Below, piece after piece: positions 7,718 through 14,784 of a stretch of 17,065 bases of DNA; position 1 is the first letter of the stretch; each line of letters starts with the position of its first letter. The notes below the pieces were generated by a model that ran no database searches, was not told the origin of the DNA, and worked only from the letters and a program-made list of their open reading frames with translations. The position numbers were made by a program, and so were the translations under genes. The stretch is from NCBI GenBank assembly GCA_002313925.1, contig DCAZ01000021.1:22749-39813 (forward strand), written 5' to 3'. This DNA comes from Gemmatimonadales bacterium UBA1120. Its GTDB lineage: Bacteria > Gemmatimonadota > Gemmatimonadetes > Longimicrobiales > Gaopeijiaceae.

Positions 7718-8191
7718 CTATTCTTCTAGTGGATCAGACCCGTAACTGTTTGGTCCCTTAATCCCTGACTTAAAGCAGCAAGGGATCAGCAGATACAGCG
7801 TGTAGATAATCGCTAAGATCCCTGCAACCATTGCTGCTATCAGACCCGGTGTAACCACATCAGATCCCGTTCTATTAAAGAGAAAGAGAGTGATTGCCAG
7901 GGTCCAGACACCATACATACCCCCGACATGCTTGGCATTGATTTCCAGGTCATGGAGACGTTTGACTGTGCCAGCGACCCCCGGCCAAAGCGCCAACAGT
8001 CTCTGGGAAAATTCCCACGGTCTACTACCAAGTTCTGAAAGGCTGTTCGGTGGCCCATACAGAGCCGTATCGATTAAGCCCGCTAGGATCTGAGTCACCG
8101 CAATCGGTAGGACAAACCAAAGCAAGAAGGTCCTTTTCGAGATACGCCCCTGAAGAGATGTATAGAGAGTCCAAAGATTAACTTTTTCCAC
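7718..8191 (-). CDS. DUF805 membrane protein
   Basis: I start this gene at GTG 8191 (VEKVNLWTLYTSLQ), giving 157 residues. AGGGAG sits 9 bases upstream, and a longer frame reaching 8353 would lie inside the preceding lipoprotein gene. DUF805 landmarks are GRISKRTFLLWF near residue 15, VKRLHDLE near residue 75 and the C-terminal GIKGPNSYGSDP, a close match to the family's usual GxNxYGxDP ending. Four hydrophobic segments are visible. DUF805 proteins are small inner-membrane proteins of unknown role. The gene follows the SnoaL-like lipoprotein by 22 bases and is probably in the same transcript. Confidence 0.85.
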   Translation of the reverse strand: MEKVNLWTLYTSLQGRISKRTFLLWFVLPIAVTQILAGLIDTALYGPPNSLSELGSRPWEFSQRLLALWPGVAGTVKRLHDLEINAKHVGGMYGVWTLAITLFLFNRTGSDVVTPGLIAAMVAGILAIIYTLYLLIPCCFKSGIKGPNSYGSDPLEE

Positions 8192-8213
8192 GATCTGTAC
8201 TCCCTGACGAGTA

Positions 8214-8699
8214 TTAGCTTGCAGCCATGTTACTGTTGAAAATATCGCGGTGGAGCTTCCAGCCTTCTTCGGTGCGCTTCCAGAGAACGATGTATTTGCC
8301 GTGGTCCAAGTGCGTGCCGTCCCCTGACTCGATGACGAAGCGTCCAACTTCATGGGCTGTGGTACCGAACACCTCTATCTCATCAGCGGTCAGACGTACC
8401 ACTTCCATCCCGGCAGCAATTTCTGCTGCAAAGGCTTCCGCAATAGCGGCGCGCCCTTCAACAGGGTCAGCATTCGGAGCCATATAGATCGCTTCTACCG
8501 TATAGAGGCTCGAGCAGGCCTCAGTATCCTTTGCTGCAACGCAGTCTGAGAGTGCTTGATTCACAGCTTCGATTGCTTCTGCTTCAGACGCATCGTCTTG
8601 CGCCGGTTCCGCGTTATTCTGAGCCGGCCCCGCGCAGGCTCCCGAAATCAAGACAACCATCACCAGCAACGGACCTTGCACGAATACGCGCATCCTCAA
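8214..8699 (-). CDS. SnoaL/DUF4440-like (NTF2-fold) lipoprotein
   Basis: A 161-residue protein with an N-terminal hydrophobic signal and a likely lipidated C22 in ISGAC. An Ala/Asp/Glu-rich linker follows (residues 25-42). The NTF2-like domain then runs to the end, with IYMAPNADPVEGRAAIAEAF near residue 72 and KYIVLWKRTEEGWKLHRDIF near residue 133, both typical of DUF4440/SgcJ-type proteins. AGGAG lies 8 bases before the ATG at 8699. ATG 8693 is an alternative start. The members are a mix of small enzymes and binding proteins, and no activity can be assigned here. It lies 35 bases after hutU on the same strand. Confidence 0.82.
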   Translation of the reverse strand: MRMRVFVQGPLLVMVVLISGACAGPAQNNAEPAQDDASEAEAIEAVNQALSDCVAAKDTEACSSLYTVEAIYMAPNADPVEGRAAIAEAFAAEIAAGMEVVRLTADEIEVFGTTAHEVGRFVIESGDGTHLDHGKYIVLWKRTEEGWKLHRDIFNSNMAAS

Positions 8700-8734
8700 A
8701 TCTCCTGAGTTTCTAGGTTGTGATGAGTGAGCGA

Positions 8735-10399
8735 CTACCGCTCATCCATTGGAATTCGAATTCCTTCCCTCTCAGCAATCTCTCGAGCGAGTTCATAACC
8801 CGCATCAGCGTGCCGAGCTACCCCAATCCCTGGATCGTTGGTCAATACACGCTCGATTCTCTCCGCCATTTCCGCTGTGCCGTCAGCGACAAGCACCTGG
8901 CCGGCATGAAGCGAGTTCCCGATACCGACTCCTCCACCGTGGTGAAACGACACCCAACTCGCTCCTGAAGCTGTATTGAGAAGCGCATTGAGGATTGGCC
9001 AATCAGCTACAGCGTCACTGCCGTCCTTCATCGCCTCGGTTTCTCGGTTGGGAGATGCCACGGATCCGGTATCCAGATGGTCACGGCCAATCACTATTGG
9101 TGCGCTAATCTCACCCGTGCCCACCAGTTCGTTCATCGCAACACCAAAGCGTGCTCGAGCTCCCTGGCCTAGCCAGCAGATCCGAGCAGGCAACCCCTGA
9201 AAAGTGACCCTTTCTTGCGCCATCTTGATCCAGCGACACAGGTGTTCGTCCTCGGGAAACATCTCAAGCACCAACTCATCCGTGCGATAGATATCCTTAG
9301 AATCACCTGAAAGTGCTACCCACCTAAACGGGCCCTTGCCTTCACAGAAGAGGTCCCTGATGTAGGCAGGCACAAAGCCCGGATACGCAAATGCATTTTC
9401 AAAGCCCGCATCCTGTGCATAGCCCCGCAAGTTATTTCCATAGTCCACTGCGATCGCACCTGCACCTTGCAGGGCTACGATGGCTTCACAGTGCACCCGT
9501 ATAGAGTCCATCGAGCGCCGGACATATTCACTGGGGTCAGATTCTCTCAATGCCGCTGCCTCAGCGACTGAAAGCCCAGCCGGTATATAACCATTAAGCG
9601 GATCATGTGCCGAAGTTTGATCCGTCACAACATCCGGAGTCACACCTCGCTCTACGAGGATCGGAAGAACTTCAGCACAATTACCGACGAGCCCTATGGA
9701 AAGAGCGGTACCAGATGACGTGGCTTCTTCGACCCAACCCAAAGCCTCGTCAATATCATCCGTCATTCGGTCACAGTAATCGGTATCAAGACGGCGCTGA
9801 ATGCGCTCAGGATCCACCTCGACACAGAGTAGTACGCCTTCATTCATAGTCGCTGCGAGAGGTTGTGCGCCCCCCATTCCTCCCATCCCGCCGGTGAGCA
9901 CCCAACGCCCTTTCAAGGAAGCCTGAAAGTGCTTTTGTGCAAGGACACCGAATGTCTCGTACGTGCCTTGCAGGATGCCCTGTGTCCCGATGTAGATCCA
10001 AGAACCCGCCGTCATTTGACCGTACATCATTAGGCCCTTGCGATCTAATTCCTGGAAGTGCTCCCACGTGGCCCAACGGCCGACGAGGTTCGCGTTCGCG
10101 ATCAGAACGCGTGGGGCATGTTCATGCGTACGAAAGACACCCACGGGTTTGCCCGACTGAATCAGGAGTGTCTCATCCCCTTCAAGAGTCTTGAGACTCC
10201 GAACGATGGCATCGAACGCTTCCCAACTACGCGCAGCTTTGCCAGTCCCGCCGTACACGATCAAGGCGTCCGGCTGCTCGGCAACCTCAGGATCGAGGTT
10301 GTTCATGATCATCCGAAGAGCAGCCTCCTGCGCCCATCCTTTGCAGGACATCTCAGTACCCCGAGGCGCTCTCACACTACGAACACCAAGATCGGTCAT
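8735..10399 (-). CDS. hutU: Urocanate hydratase
   Basis: A full-length 554-residue urocanase, the second step of histidine degradation: urocanate plus water gives 4-imidazolone-5-propionate in the cytoplasm, with tightly bound NAD+ acting as electrophile. Visible signatures are RAPRGTEMSCKGWAQEAALRM (residues 10-30), YGGTGKAARSW (49-59), the NAD-binding GGMGGMGGAQ (170-179), VTDQTSAHDPLNGY near residue 260 and GLPARICWLG (402-411), whose C408 matches the essential cysteine of the Pseudomonas enzyme. GRDHLDTGSVASPNRETEAM near residue 445 is also conserved. The ATG overlaps the hutH stop (ATGA), so the two are translationally coupled. Nothing in the sequence suggests a departure from canonical urocanase. 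Confidence 0.97.
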   Translation of the reverse strand: MTDLGVRSVRAPRGTEMSCKGWAQEAALRMIMNNLDPEVAEQPDALIVYGGTGKAARSWEAFDAIVRSLKTLEGDETLLIQSGKPVGVFRTHEHAPRVLIANANLVGRWATWEHFQELDRKGLMMYGQMTAGSWIYIGTQGILQGTYETFGVLAQKHFQASLKGRWVLTGGMGGMGGAQPLAATMNEGVLLCVEVDPERIQRRLDTDYCDRMTDDIDEALGWVEEATSSGTALSIGLVGNCAEVLPILVERGVTPDVVTDQTSAHDPLNGYIPAGLSVAEAAALRESDPSEYVRRSMDSIRVHCEAIVALQGAGAIAVDYGNNLRGYAQDAGFENAFAYPGFVPAYIRDLFCEGKGPFRWVALSGDSKDIYRTDELVLEMFPEDEHLCRWIKMAQERVTFQGLPARICWLGQGARARFGVAMNELVGTGEISAPIVIGRDHLDTGSVASPNRETEAMKDGSDAVADWPILNALLNTASGASWVSFHHGGGVGIGNSLHAGQVLVADGTAEMAERIERVLTNDPGIGVARHADAGYELAREIAEREGIRIPMDER

Positions 10400-11934
10400 C
10401 GGGGCATCTCTGCAGCAATACGTGAAAGGTCACCGTAGCGCACGAGGTTAGTGAGTGCATCTATATCAGGCCCGAGAGACCGATCCTGTTCAAGTTCACT
10501 CACAACTGTCCGTATTCTTTGGTGAGCTATTTCCACACCGCGGCCTCCCGTGAGAGGACGCCGGTAATCAATTCCCTGAGCGGCACACATCAATTCCGTT
10601 GCCAATACCTGCTCGAGCAATCCCACAGCTCGCTTCGCCTTTCGTGCTGCACCCAGACCCATAGACACATGATCTTCCTGATTCGCGCTCGTCGTGACCG
10701 AGTCGACACTCGCCGGATGTGCCAGAATTCTGAGTTCACTCAGGAGATCCACGGCGGTCACCTGGGCAATCATAAAGCCGCTTTCGACACCAGGCCGTTT
10801 CGCTAAGAACGCCGGCAACCCTATCGAAAGATCAGGGTTGAGCATCCGCTCAATTCTACGCTCCGAAATTGACGCCAGATCAGTGATTGCGATTGTCAGT
10901 AGATCCAAAGCTTGCGCTACGATCTGAGCATGAAAATTCCCGCCACTCACGACCACCTCGGCTGAGGGGAAAACGAGTGGGTTGTCCGTAGCACTGTTCG
11001 CTTCTACTTCGAGTATACCACGGACGTATCCTAGAGCTTCCCGCGCAGCTCCATGTACTTGAGGCATACACCTAAGTGAGTACGCGTCCTGCACACGAGG
11101 ATCATCTTCTTGGTGAGATGCGCGGATCTCTGAATCAGCCAACAGCGTGCGCAATCTTGAAGCGGAGATCCCCTGCCCTTTGTGTGGGCGAGCTTCCTGA
11201 ATCTCTTTTCGGAATGGCTCTGGGGTACCCAGCAGAGCCTCTAAAGACATTGCCCCAGCTACTTCTGCAACCTCCACAGCACGCTCGGCTGCCCTCAGCG
11301 CTAAAACTCCGAGGCCGGTCGTTGCCTGCGTTCCATTGATCAGGGCCAGCCCCTCTTTAGATCCTAGCGTAAGCGGAGCAATCCCTTCCGTCGCCATAGC
11401 TGTTTCGACTAATTGTTCATCACCGGAATACTCCGCGAGACCTTCTCCCAATAATCCAAGCGCTACATGGGCTAAGGGACCCAGATCACCACTCGCACCT
11501 ACAGAACCGAACTCCGGCACACGTGGATGGATCCCGGCATTGAGTAATTCCAATAACTGTTCAACAACCAGCACTCGGCATCCTGAGTTCCCTCGAGCAA
11601 GCGCATTCGCGCGAAGCAGCATTAATGCCCGTACTGAAGCGCGATCCATCGGTGAACCAACGCCAGAGGCGTGACTCCTCACAAGATTCCTTTGAAGAGC
11701 CTCTCGCTCATGAGGAGCAACCGCCACGTCCGCTAGTCGACCGAATCCGGTTGTTACTCCATAGACGGGCTCACCTGTCTCAACCAACTCTTCGATGAAA
11801 TTACGTGAAGCCACCATGCGCTCAGCCGCCTCATCGCTTAAATGAACACGGACGGATAGGTCCAAGGCCACGCGCTCGACGTCTTCGAGGGTTAGCGTAA
11901 GTCCATCGAGAACCACTTCACTAGCGAGTGCCAA
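10396..11934 (-). CDS. hutH: Histidine ammonia-lyase
   Basis: A full-length 512-residue histidase, which eliminates ammonia from L-histidine to give urocanate. The Ala147-Ser148-Gly149 triplet inside GSVGASGDLGPLAH forms the MIO electrophile. Other family residues are YGVTTGFG (58-65), the substrate-binding histidine in RSHASG (H88), QDAYSLRCMPQVHGA, NSATDNPLVF and SVTTSANQEDHVSMG. The start is TTG 11934, chosen because a perfect AGGAGG lies 6 bases upstream, inside the last codons of the preceding selenoprotein gene, whose stop ends 3 bases before the TTG. The weak start codon and the embedded ribosome site fit translational coupling. hutI and hutG/hutF are not in this window. Confidence 0.97.
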   Translation of the reverse strand: MALASEVVLDGLTLTLEDVERVALDLSVRVHLSDEAAERMVASRNFIEELVETGEPVYGVTTGFGRLADVAVAPHEREALQRNLVRSHASGVGSPMDRASVRALMLLRANALARGNSGCRVLVVEQLLELLNAGIHPRVPEFGSVGASGDLGPLAHVALGLLGEGLAEYSGDEQLVETAMATEGIAPLTLGSKEGLALINGTQATTGLGVLALRAAERAVEVAEVAGAMSLEALLGTPEPFRKEIQEARPHKGQGISASRLRTLLADSEIRASHQEDDPRVQDAYSLRCMPQVHGAAREALGYVRGILEVEANSATDNPLVFPSAEVVVSGGNFHAQIVAQALDLLTIAITDLASISERRIERMLNPDLSIGLPAFLAKRPGVESGFMIAQVTAVDLLSELRILAHPASVDSVTTSANQEDHVSMGLGAARKAKRAVGLLEQVLATELMCAAQGIDYRRPLTGGRGVEIAHQRIRTVVSELEQDRSLGPDIDALTNLVRYGDLSRIAAEMPR

Positions 11935-11937
11935 TCC

Positions 11938-12537
11938 CTACCTCCTCTCTGCAAACCTCGAGTCGAATTCTTCTTGAGTCATCGTCAATTCTTCTGCCTC
12001 CCATAATTTCTCCAGCTCCACCCCAAGACCGTCCGCCAAGCGGTTCACATAGTTGTAGTAAGACACAACTTGGCAAAGGTCCAGGATCGCAGTTTCGTCG
12101 AACCCGGATGAACGCAAAATGGAGACGTCGGCTTCCGTAACATCGTGCGGCCTGAGCGTGAGCTTTACCGCGTAGTCGAGCATCGCCCGATCTTGGGGGG
12201 TCAATTCTGCCTCTGTATAGTCCCGAGCCAGTGCGTGCGGGGTCTCGGGTGAACCAAGCAGTGTACGGAGACCCGCCCCGTGGTGGTTGATTCAGTAAAA
12301 GCATCCATTCACCGCACTTACTGTGACTGCAACCATTTCACGTTGGATCCGACTCAACGGAGATGGGCCCCGCATCAGATGTGAATAAAGCTCGATATGA
12401 TCCTTCATCGAGCGAGGGTTCAGTGAGTGAACCCTGATAATGTTGTCCAACATCCCGTCGCTATCCCGGAATTTTTCGTAGAGCTCAGCGAGAAGACCCT
12501 CTGCTTCGTCATACGGCACGTAGGGGATATGGGCCAT
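11938..12537 (-). CDS. Selenocysteine-containing AhpD/peroxidase-related enzyme (CxxU), read through an in-frame UGA
   Basis: Reading the TGA at 12292-12294 as selenocysteine gives one 199-residue protein from ATG 12537 to TAG 11938. It matches the peroxidase-related branch of the carboxymuconolactone decarboxylase/AhpD family from end to end: HSLNPRSMKDHIELY (37-51), LSRIQREMVAVTVSAVNGC (61-79), then Y-U-INHHGAGL, and after the TGA LTLRPHDVTEADVSILRSSGF and VNRLADGLGVELE. E67, C79, U82 and H86 have the spacing of AhpD E118, C130, C133 and H137, so Sec replaces the second redox cysteine. A SECIS-like hairpin follows the TGA. The protein is probably a thiol/selenol peroxidase or disulfide reductase using a CxxU pair. 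Both halves are intact, which argues against a pseudogene. No clear Shine-Dalgarno precedes the ATG. Without selA/B/C/D in the genome, the alternatives would be a nonsense mutation or a sequencing error. Confidence 0.87.
12252..12294 (-). promoter_or_regulatory. Bacterial SECIS-like element with its UGA
   Basis: The UGA codon is at 12294-12292. The mRNA after it pairs A12281-G12276 with C12270-U12265 (ACGGGG with CUCCGU, 6 bp including one G-U), closing a 5-nt loop CGGGU. Sixteen nucleotides separate the UGA from the loop, and the second loop base is G, both as expected for bacterial SECIS. A lower helix pairs AACCA (12288-12284) with UGGUU (12256-12252), across an internal loop of 2 and 8 bases. 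SelB would bind this element to deliver Sec-tRNA. This is a fold made by hand, with no energy calculated. Confidence 0.78.
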
Positions 12538-12579
12538 GGAGGGCTCGAGTGAAGGATTCGGGTTCGAAGATTGTTAGCG

Positions 12580-12622
12580 TTAAGCCGCCAGGAGAGTGGC
12601 AACATGCCAGAGAACGGCTTAA
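12580..12622. repeat. Nested inverted repeat upstream of the selenoprotein gene
   Basis: The outer arms TTAAGCCG (12580-12587) and CGGCTTAA (12615-12622) are a perfect 8-bp dyad. Inside them TGGCA (12597-12601) and TGCCA (12605-12609) form a second perfect 5-bp hairpin with a 3-base loop. The element is midway between the aminotransferase stop (12664) and the selenoprotein ATG (12537). On the minus strand it is not followed by a T-run, so it is a poor intrinsic terminator. An operator or a leader RNA structure is equally possible. A TTGCCA within it could serve as a -35 box, but I see no good -10 at normal spacing. Confidence 0.5.
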
Positions 12623-12663
12623 GCAGGCAAGCTACGCACGACACCTAGAACACCTTCCTAGAC

Positions 12664-13944
12664 TTAGGCCGTCACCTCGGCAATCGCGTCAATTGCGTAG
12701 TCCACATCCGCGAGCGTGTTATAGATGTGGGGCGAGAGTCGAATTCCATCGAATTCGCCGCCACGACCCGCACCACCGACGCGGTGCTCGGAATAAAGCG
12801 CCTGATAGGCTGCACTCATGTCAGCGCCTGGTACCCGAAAGACCATGACCCCAGAACTTGTTTCATCTCCCATCGGGGTGTGGAACTCAACCGTCGGGAT
12901 ACGTTCCCTGAGCCCGGTCTTGAGAGCCCGCGTGATCTCCAAAATCCGAGCCTCGATCACATCGACACCAATTCTCTCGTGGAACACTACTGTCTTTTCG
13001 ATCGCCGCCACGCACGCATCATCTCTTTGGCCCAAAGATTCGTATTTCCGCGCTCCCCCCTCCAGCGCCCGTGACCATCCCACGCCAACATCCGAAGCCC
13101 GCAGACGATCAATCGTTTCCGCTCGGACATAAAGAATCCCGGCCTCTTTCGGCCCCATCAGCCATTTATGGCTGCTCGCCGTGTAGAAGTCGCACCCTAT
13201 CTCGTGCACATCAATGTTCAGGGCCCCACACGATTGAGCACCGTCCAGCAGAGTTAGGATCCCCCGAGAACGAGCGAGGCCACATAGCTCTGCGGCTGGA
13301 ATACGAACACCGGTTGCGTTCGATACATGACTGAAAGCAAGTGCTTTTGTCCTATTCGTCATTGCACTCCGAAACGCATCGATGAGCTCCCCAGGAGATT
13401 CTGACGCCGGCGGTGTTGAAATCCGACGAACTTCAAAGCCCTCTACGCTAGCCCGTTCGTCCCACGAGGTTGAGTTCGTTGGGTGATTTTGGTCCCAGAG
13501 TAAGACTTCATCACCAGCCGTCAGATCGAGCCCCGATACCACGGTGTTGTTTCCCTCGGAAGTGTTACGTGTTAGCGCGATTTCTTCCGGATCAGCTCCG
13601 ATATGGCGCGCTACTGCTTCTCGGCTGGCCTCTTGCAAGGATGAGAACTTTGCGCGGTTCTGAAACGAAGCATCGGCGTCCACGTCCCGGGTCCATTCAA
13701 AAACGGCCTCCTGAACCACAAACGGAGAAGGACAAAGGTTCGCCGCATTCATTAACACGAGCCCAGGGCTGAGTGGAAAACTTTCCTTTACCAGACCCCA
13801 GTACGCTTCATCTAGTACCGCCCCATGACTTTTGGGCGGGAGAAGCACCCTACCCGGAGTCATAGCGTTGGCAGGAGTTGCAGCAAATAGGGCGCCCGCA
13901 CCGAAGGCGTGACTGATAAACGTGCGGCGGTCAGGGTGTGTCAT
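12664..13944 (-). CDS. Tat-exported class V aminotransferase-fold PLP enzyme
   Basis: A 426-residue protein. The N-terminus DRRTFISHAFGAGALFAATPANA is a twin-arginine signal (R6-R7) with an AxA-type cleavage site near residue 27, so the folded enzyme with its cofactor is probably exported. The class V PLP fold (isopenicillin-N-epimerase/cysteine-desulfurase-like) is shown by LTRNTSEGNN (124-133), SHVSNATG (205-212), LLDGAQSCG (232-240, with D234 contacting the PLP ring) and the Schiff-base lysine K260 in TASSHKWLMGPKEAG. Related proteins act as epimerases, desulfurases or lyases, and I cannot choose between them. It follows the molybdoenzyme by 51 bases on the same strand. A weak AGGG serves as ribosome site. 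Confidence 0.88.
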   Translation of the reverse strand: MTHPDRRTFISHAFGAGALFAATPANAMTPGRVLLPPKSHGAVLDEAYWGLVKESFPLSPGLVLMNAANLCPSPFVVQEAVFEWTRDVDADASFQNRAKFSSLQEASREAVARHIGADPEEIALTRNTSEGNNTVVSGLDLTAGDEVLLWDQNHPTNSTSWDERASVEGFEVRRISTPPASESPGELIDAFRSAMTNRTKALAFSHVSNATGVRIPAAELCGLARSRGILTLLDGAQSCGALNIDVHEIGCDFYTASSHKWLMGPKEAGILYVRAETIDRLRASDVGVGWSRALEGGARKYESLGQRDDACVAAIEKTVVFHERIGVDVIEARILEITRALKTGLRERIPTVEFHTPMGDETSSGVMVFRVPGADMSAAYQALYSEHRVGGAGRGGEFDGIRLSPHIYNTLADVDYAIDAIAEVTA

Positions 13945-13995
13945 GATGCAGGCCCTGTGCTATGAGTAATTCGTCATGTACTGCTGAGTGCTGAG

Positions 13996-14712
13996 CTAGG
14001 CCCCGATTCTTGCTGAGAATCCGGGGGAAGCGAAGGTAATCTCAGAAATCGCCTTGATGCTTCGCGCTCCGTACCGAAACGGCATGACCAACCGGATTGG
14101 TGCTCCGTTGACGGGCGGAAGAGGTTCATCGTTCATCATCCAAGCAAGCATAACTTGAGGATGGCGCAGCGTCGGCATCTCCTCATCGATGTAGTAGCCA
14201 TCATGCGAGATCAGCCGACAATAGTGTGCGGGTTCTCCCACGCCGATCATGTCGGCGAAATCACTGAATCTCACTCCCGTCCATTTGACGATACCCGTCG
14301 GCTGCGGTGCACCACACTGAAGGAGTGTGACCATCGAATGACGAGGTAAAGCTTCAAGATCACTGAATTTCAGAGTGCCACTCATCTTCGCTAAGCCACG
14401 CGAATCAAGCTTGATCCTAAGATTGTTGTAATCGTAATCGATATCCGCTGGGGGCTGACGTCTATCAGATGAAAAACGCCAGATCGTTCCTACCAGTTCC
14501 CCGGCGGCACTCTCTGGGTGCTCTGGGGCAGACCCGTCTGAGTTGAGCGGTAATTCGGCTCGAACCCTAAGGTCTCCTTCGACAAGTTGATCTGGCCACT
14601 CCTGCTCGGGTGCCGCTTGGCCCAAAATATTCTCTGGATTCACTACGCCCATGGACAAACCGGCCACAGCTGAACCAGAAACCTTGATCGCATCTCGTCG
14701 CGACAGCGTCAT
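13996..14712 (-). CDS. Tat-exported molybdopterin oxidoreductase (sulfite-oxidase/MsrP-like)
   Basis: A 238-residue protein. The N-terminal SRRDAIKVSGSAVAGLSMG is a twin-arginine signal, so the enzyme is expected to be periplasmic. The sulfite-oxidase-type molybdopterin domain is recognised from LQCGAPQPTG (131-140), whose C133 is the likely molybdenum ligand, VKWTGVRFSDFADMIGV (142-158), SHDGYYIDEEMPTLRHPQVMLAWMMND (169-195) and the C-terminal RLVMPFRYGARSIKAISEI (207-225). The length is in the range of short MsrP/YedY relatives. No heme domain is present, so an external electron partner is needed. AAGGGGG lies 8 bases before the ATG. Substrate unknown; sulfoxides or sulfite are possible. 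Confidence 0.87.
   Translation of the reverse strand: MTLSRRDAIKVSGSAVAGLSMGVVNPENILGQAAPEQEWPDQLVEGDLRVRAELPLNSDGSAPEHPESAAGELVGTIWRFSSDRRQPPADIDYDYNNLRIKLDSRGLAKMSGTLKFSDLEALPRHSMVTLLQCGAPQPTGIVKWTGVRFSDFADMIGVGEPAHYCRLISHDGYYIDEEMPTLRHPQVMLAWMMNDEPLPPVNGAPIRLVMPFRYGARSIKAISEITFASPGFSARIGA
14001..14026 (-). other. Stable hairpin at the 3' end of the molybdoenzyme gene
   Basis: On the minus-strand RNA, CCCC plus GAUUCU (14026-14023 and 14021-14016) pair with AGAAUC plus GGGG (14010-14001). This makes 10 base pairs with one bulged G and a CAGCA loop. The hairpin ends 3 bases before the stop codon and has no U-tract, so it may protect the 3' end or separate segments of the transcript rather than terminate it. 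It may also simply be coding sequence. Confidence 0.35.
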
Positions 14713-14784
14713 ACTGCTACCCCCTTGTCAATGAACCTTAGCTCTTCCCTCGACCGGCGGTGAGAGAAGCCTTCCCGTTGATTA

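Noticed and set aside
8192..8353. N-terminal extension of the DUF805 protein by 54 residues
   Set aside because: The extension is Ser/Thr-rich, overlaps the SnoaL-like gene and lies upstream of a good ribosome site with a GTG start at 8191.
8735..11934. hutU and hutH being thiourocanate- or ergothioneine-type paralogues rather than canonical enzymes
   Set aside because: Both show the standard histidase and urocanase residues throughout, and I see no sequence feature pointing to another substrate.
12292..12294. Reading the TGA as a nonsense mutation, so that the AhpD-like gene is a pseudogene split in two
   Set aside because: Both sides keep the same frame and intact family motifs, there is no other lesion, the stop falls precisely on the redox cysteine, and a SECIS-like hairpin follows. 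A random stop would not be expected to meet all these conditions.
11921..12304. A 127-residue open frame overlapping the second half of the selenoprotein gene on the same strand
   Set aside because: Its composition is low in complexity and rich in Arg and Gly, with no family features. The overlapping read-through frame matches a known family throughout.
14713..14732. Perfect TTGACA just upstream of the molybdoenzyme ATG as a -35 box
   Set aside because: It is too close to the start codon to leave room for a -10 box and leader, and it overlaps the AAGGGGG ribosome site.
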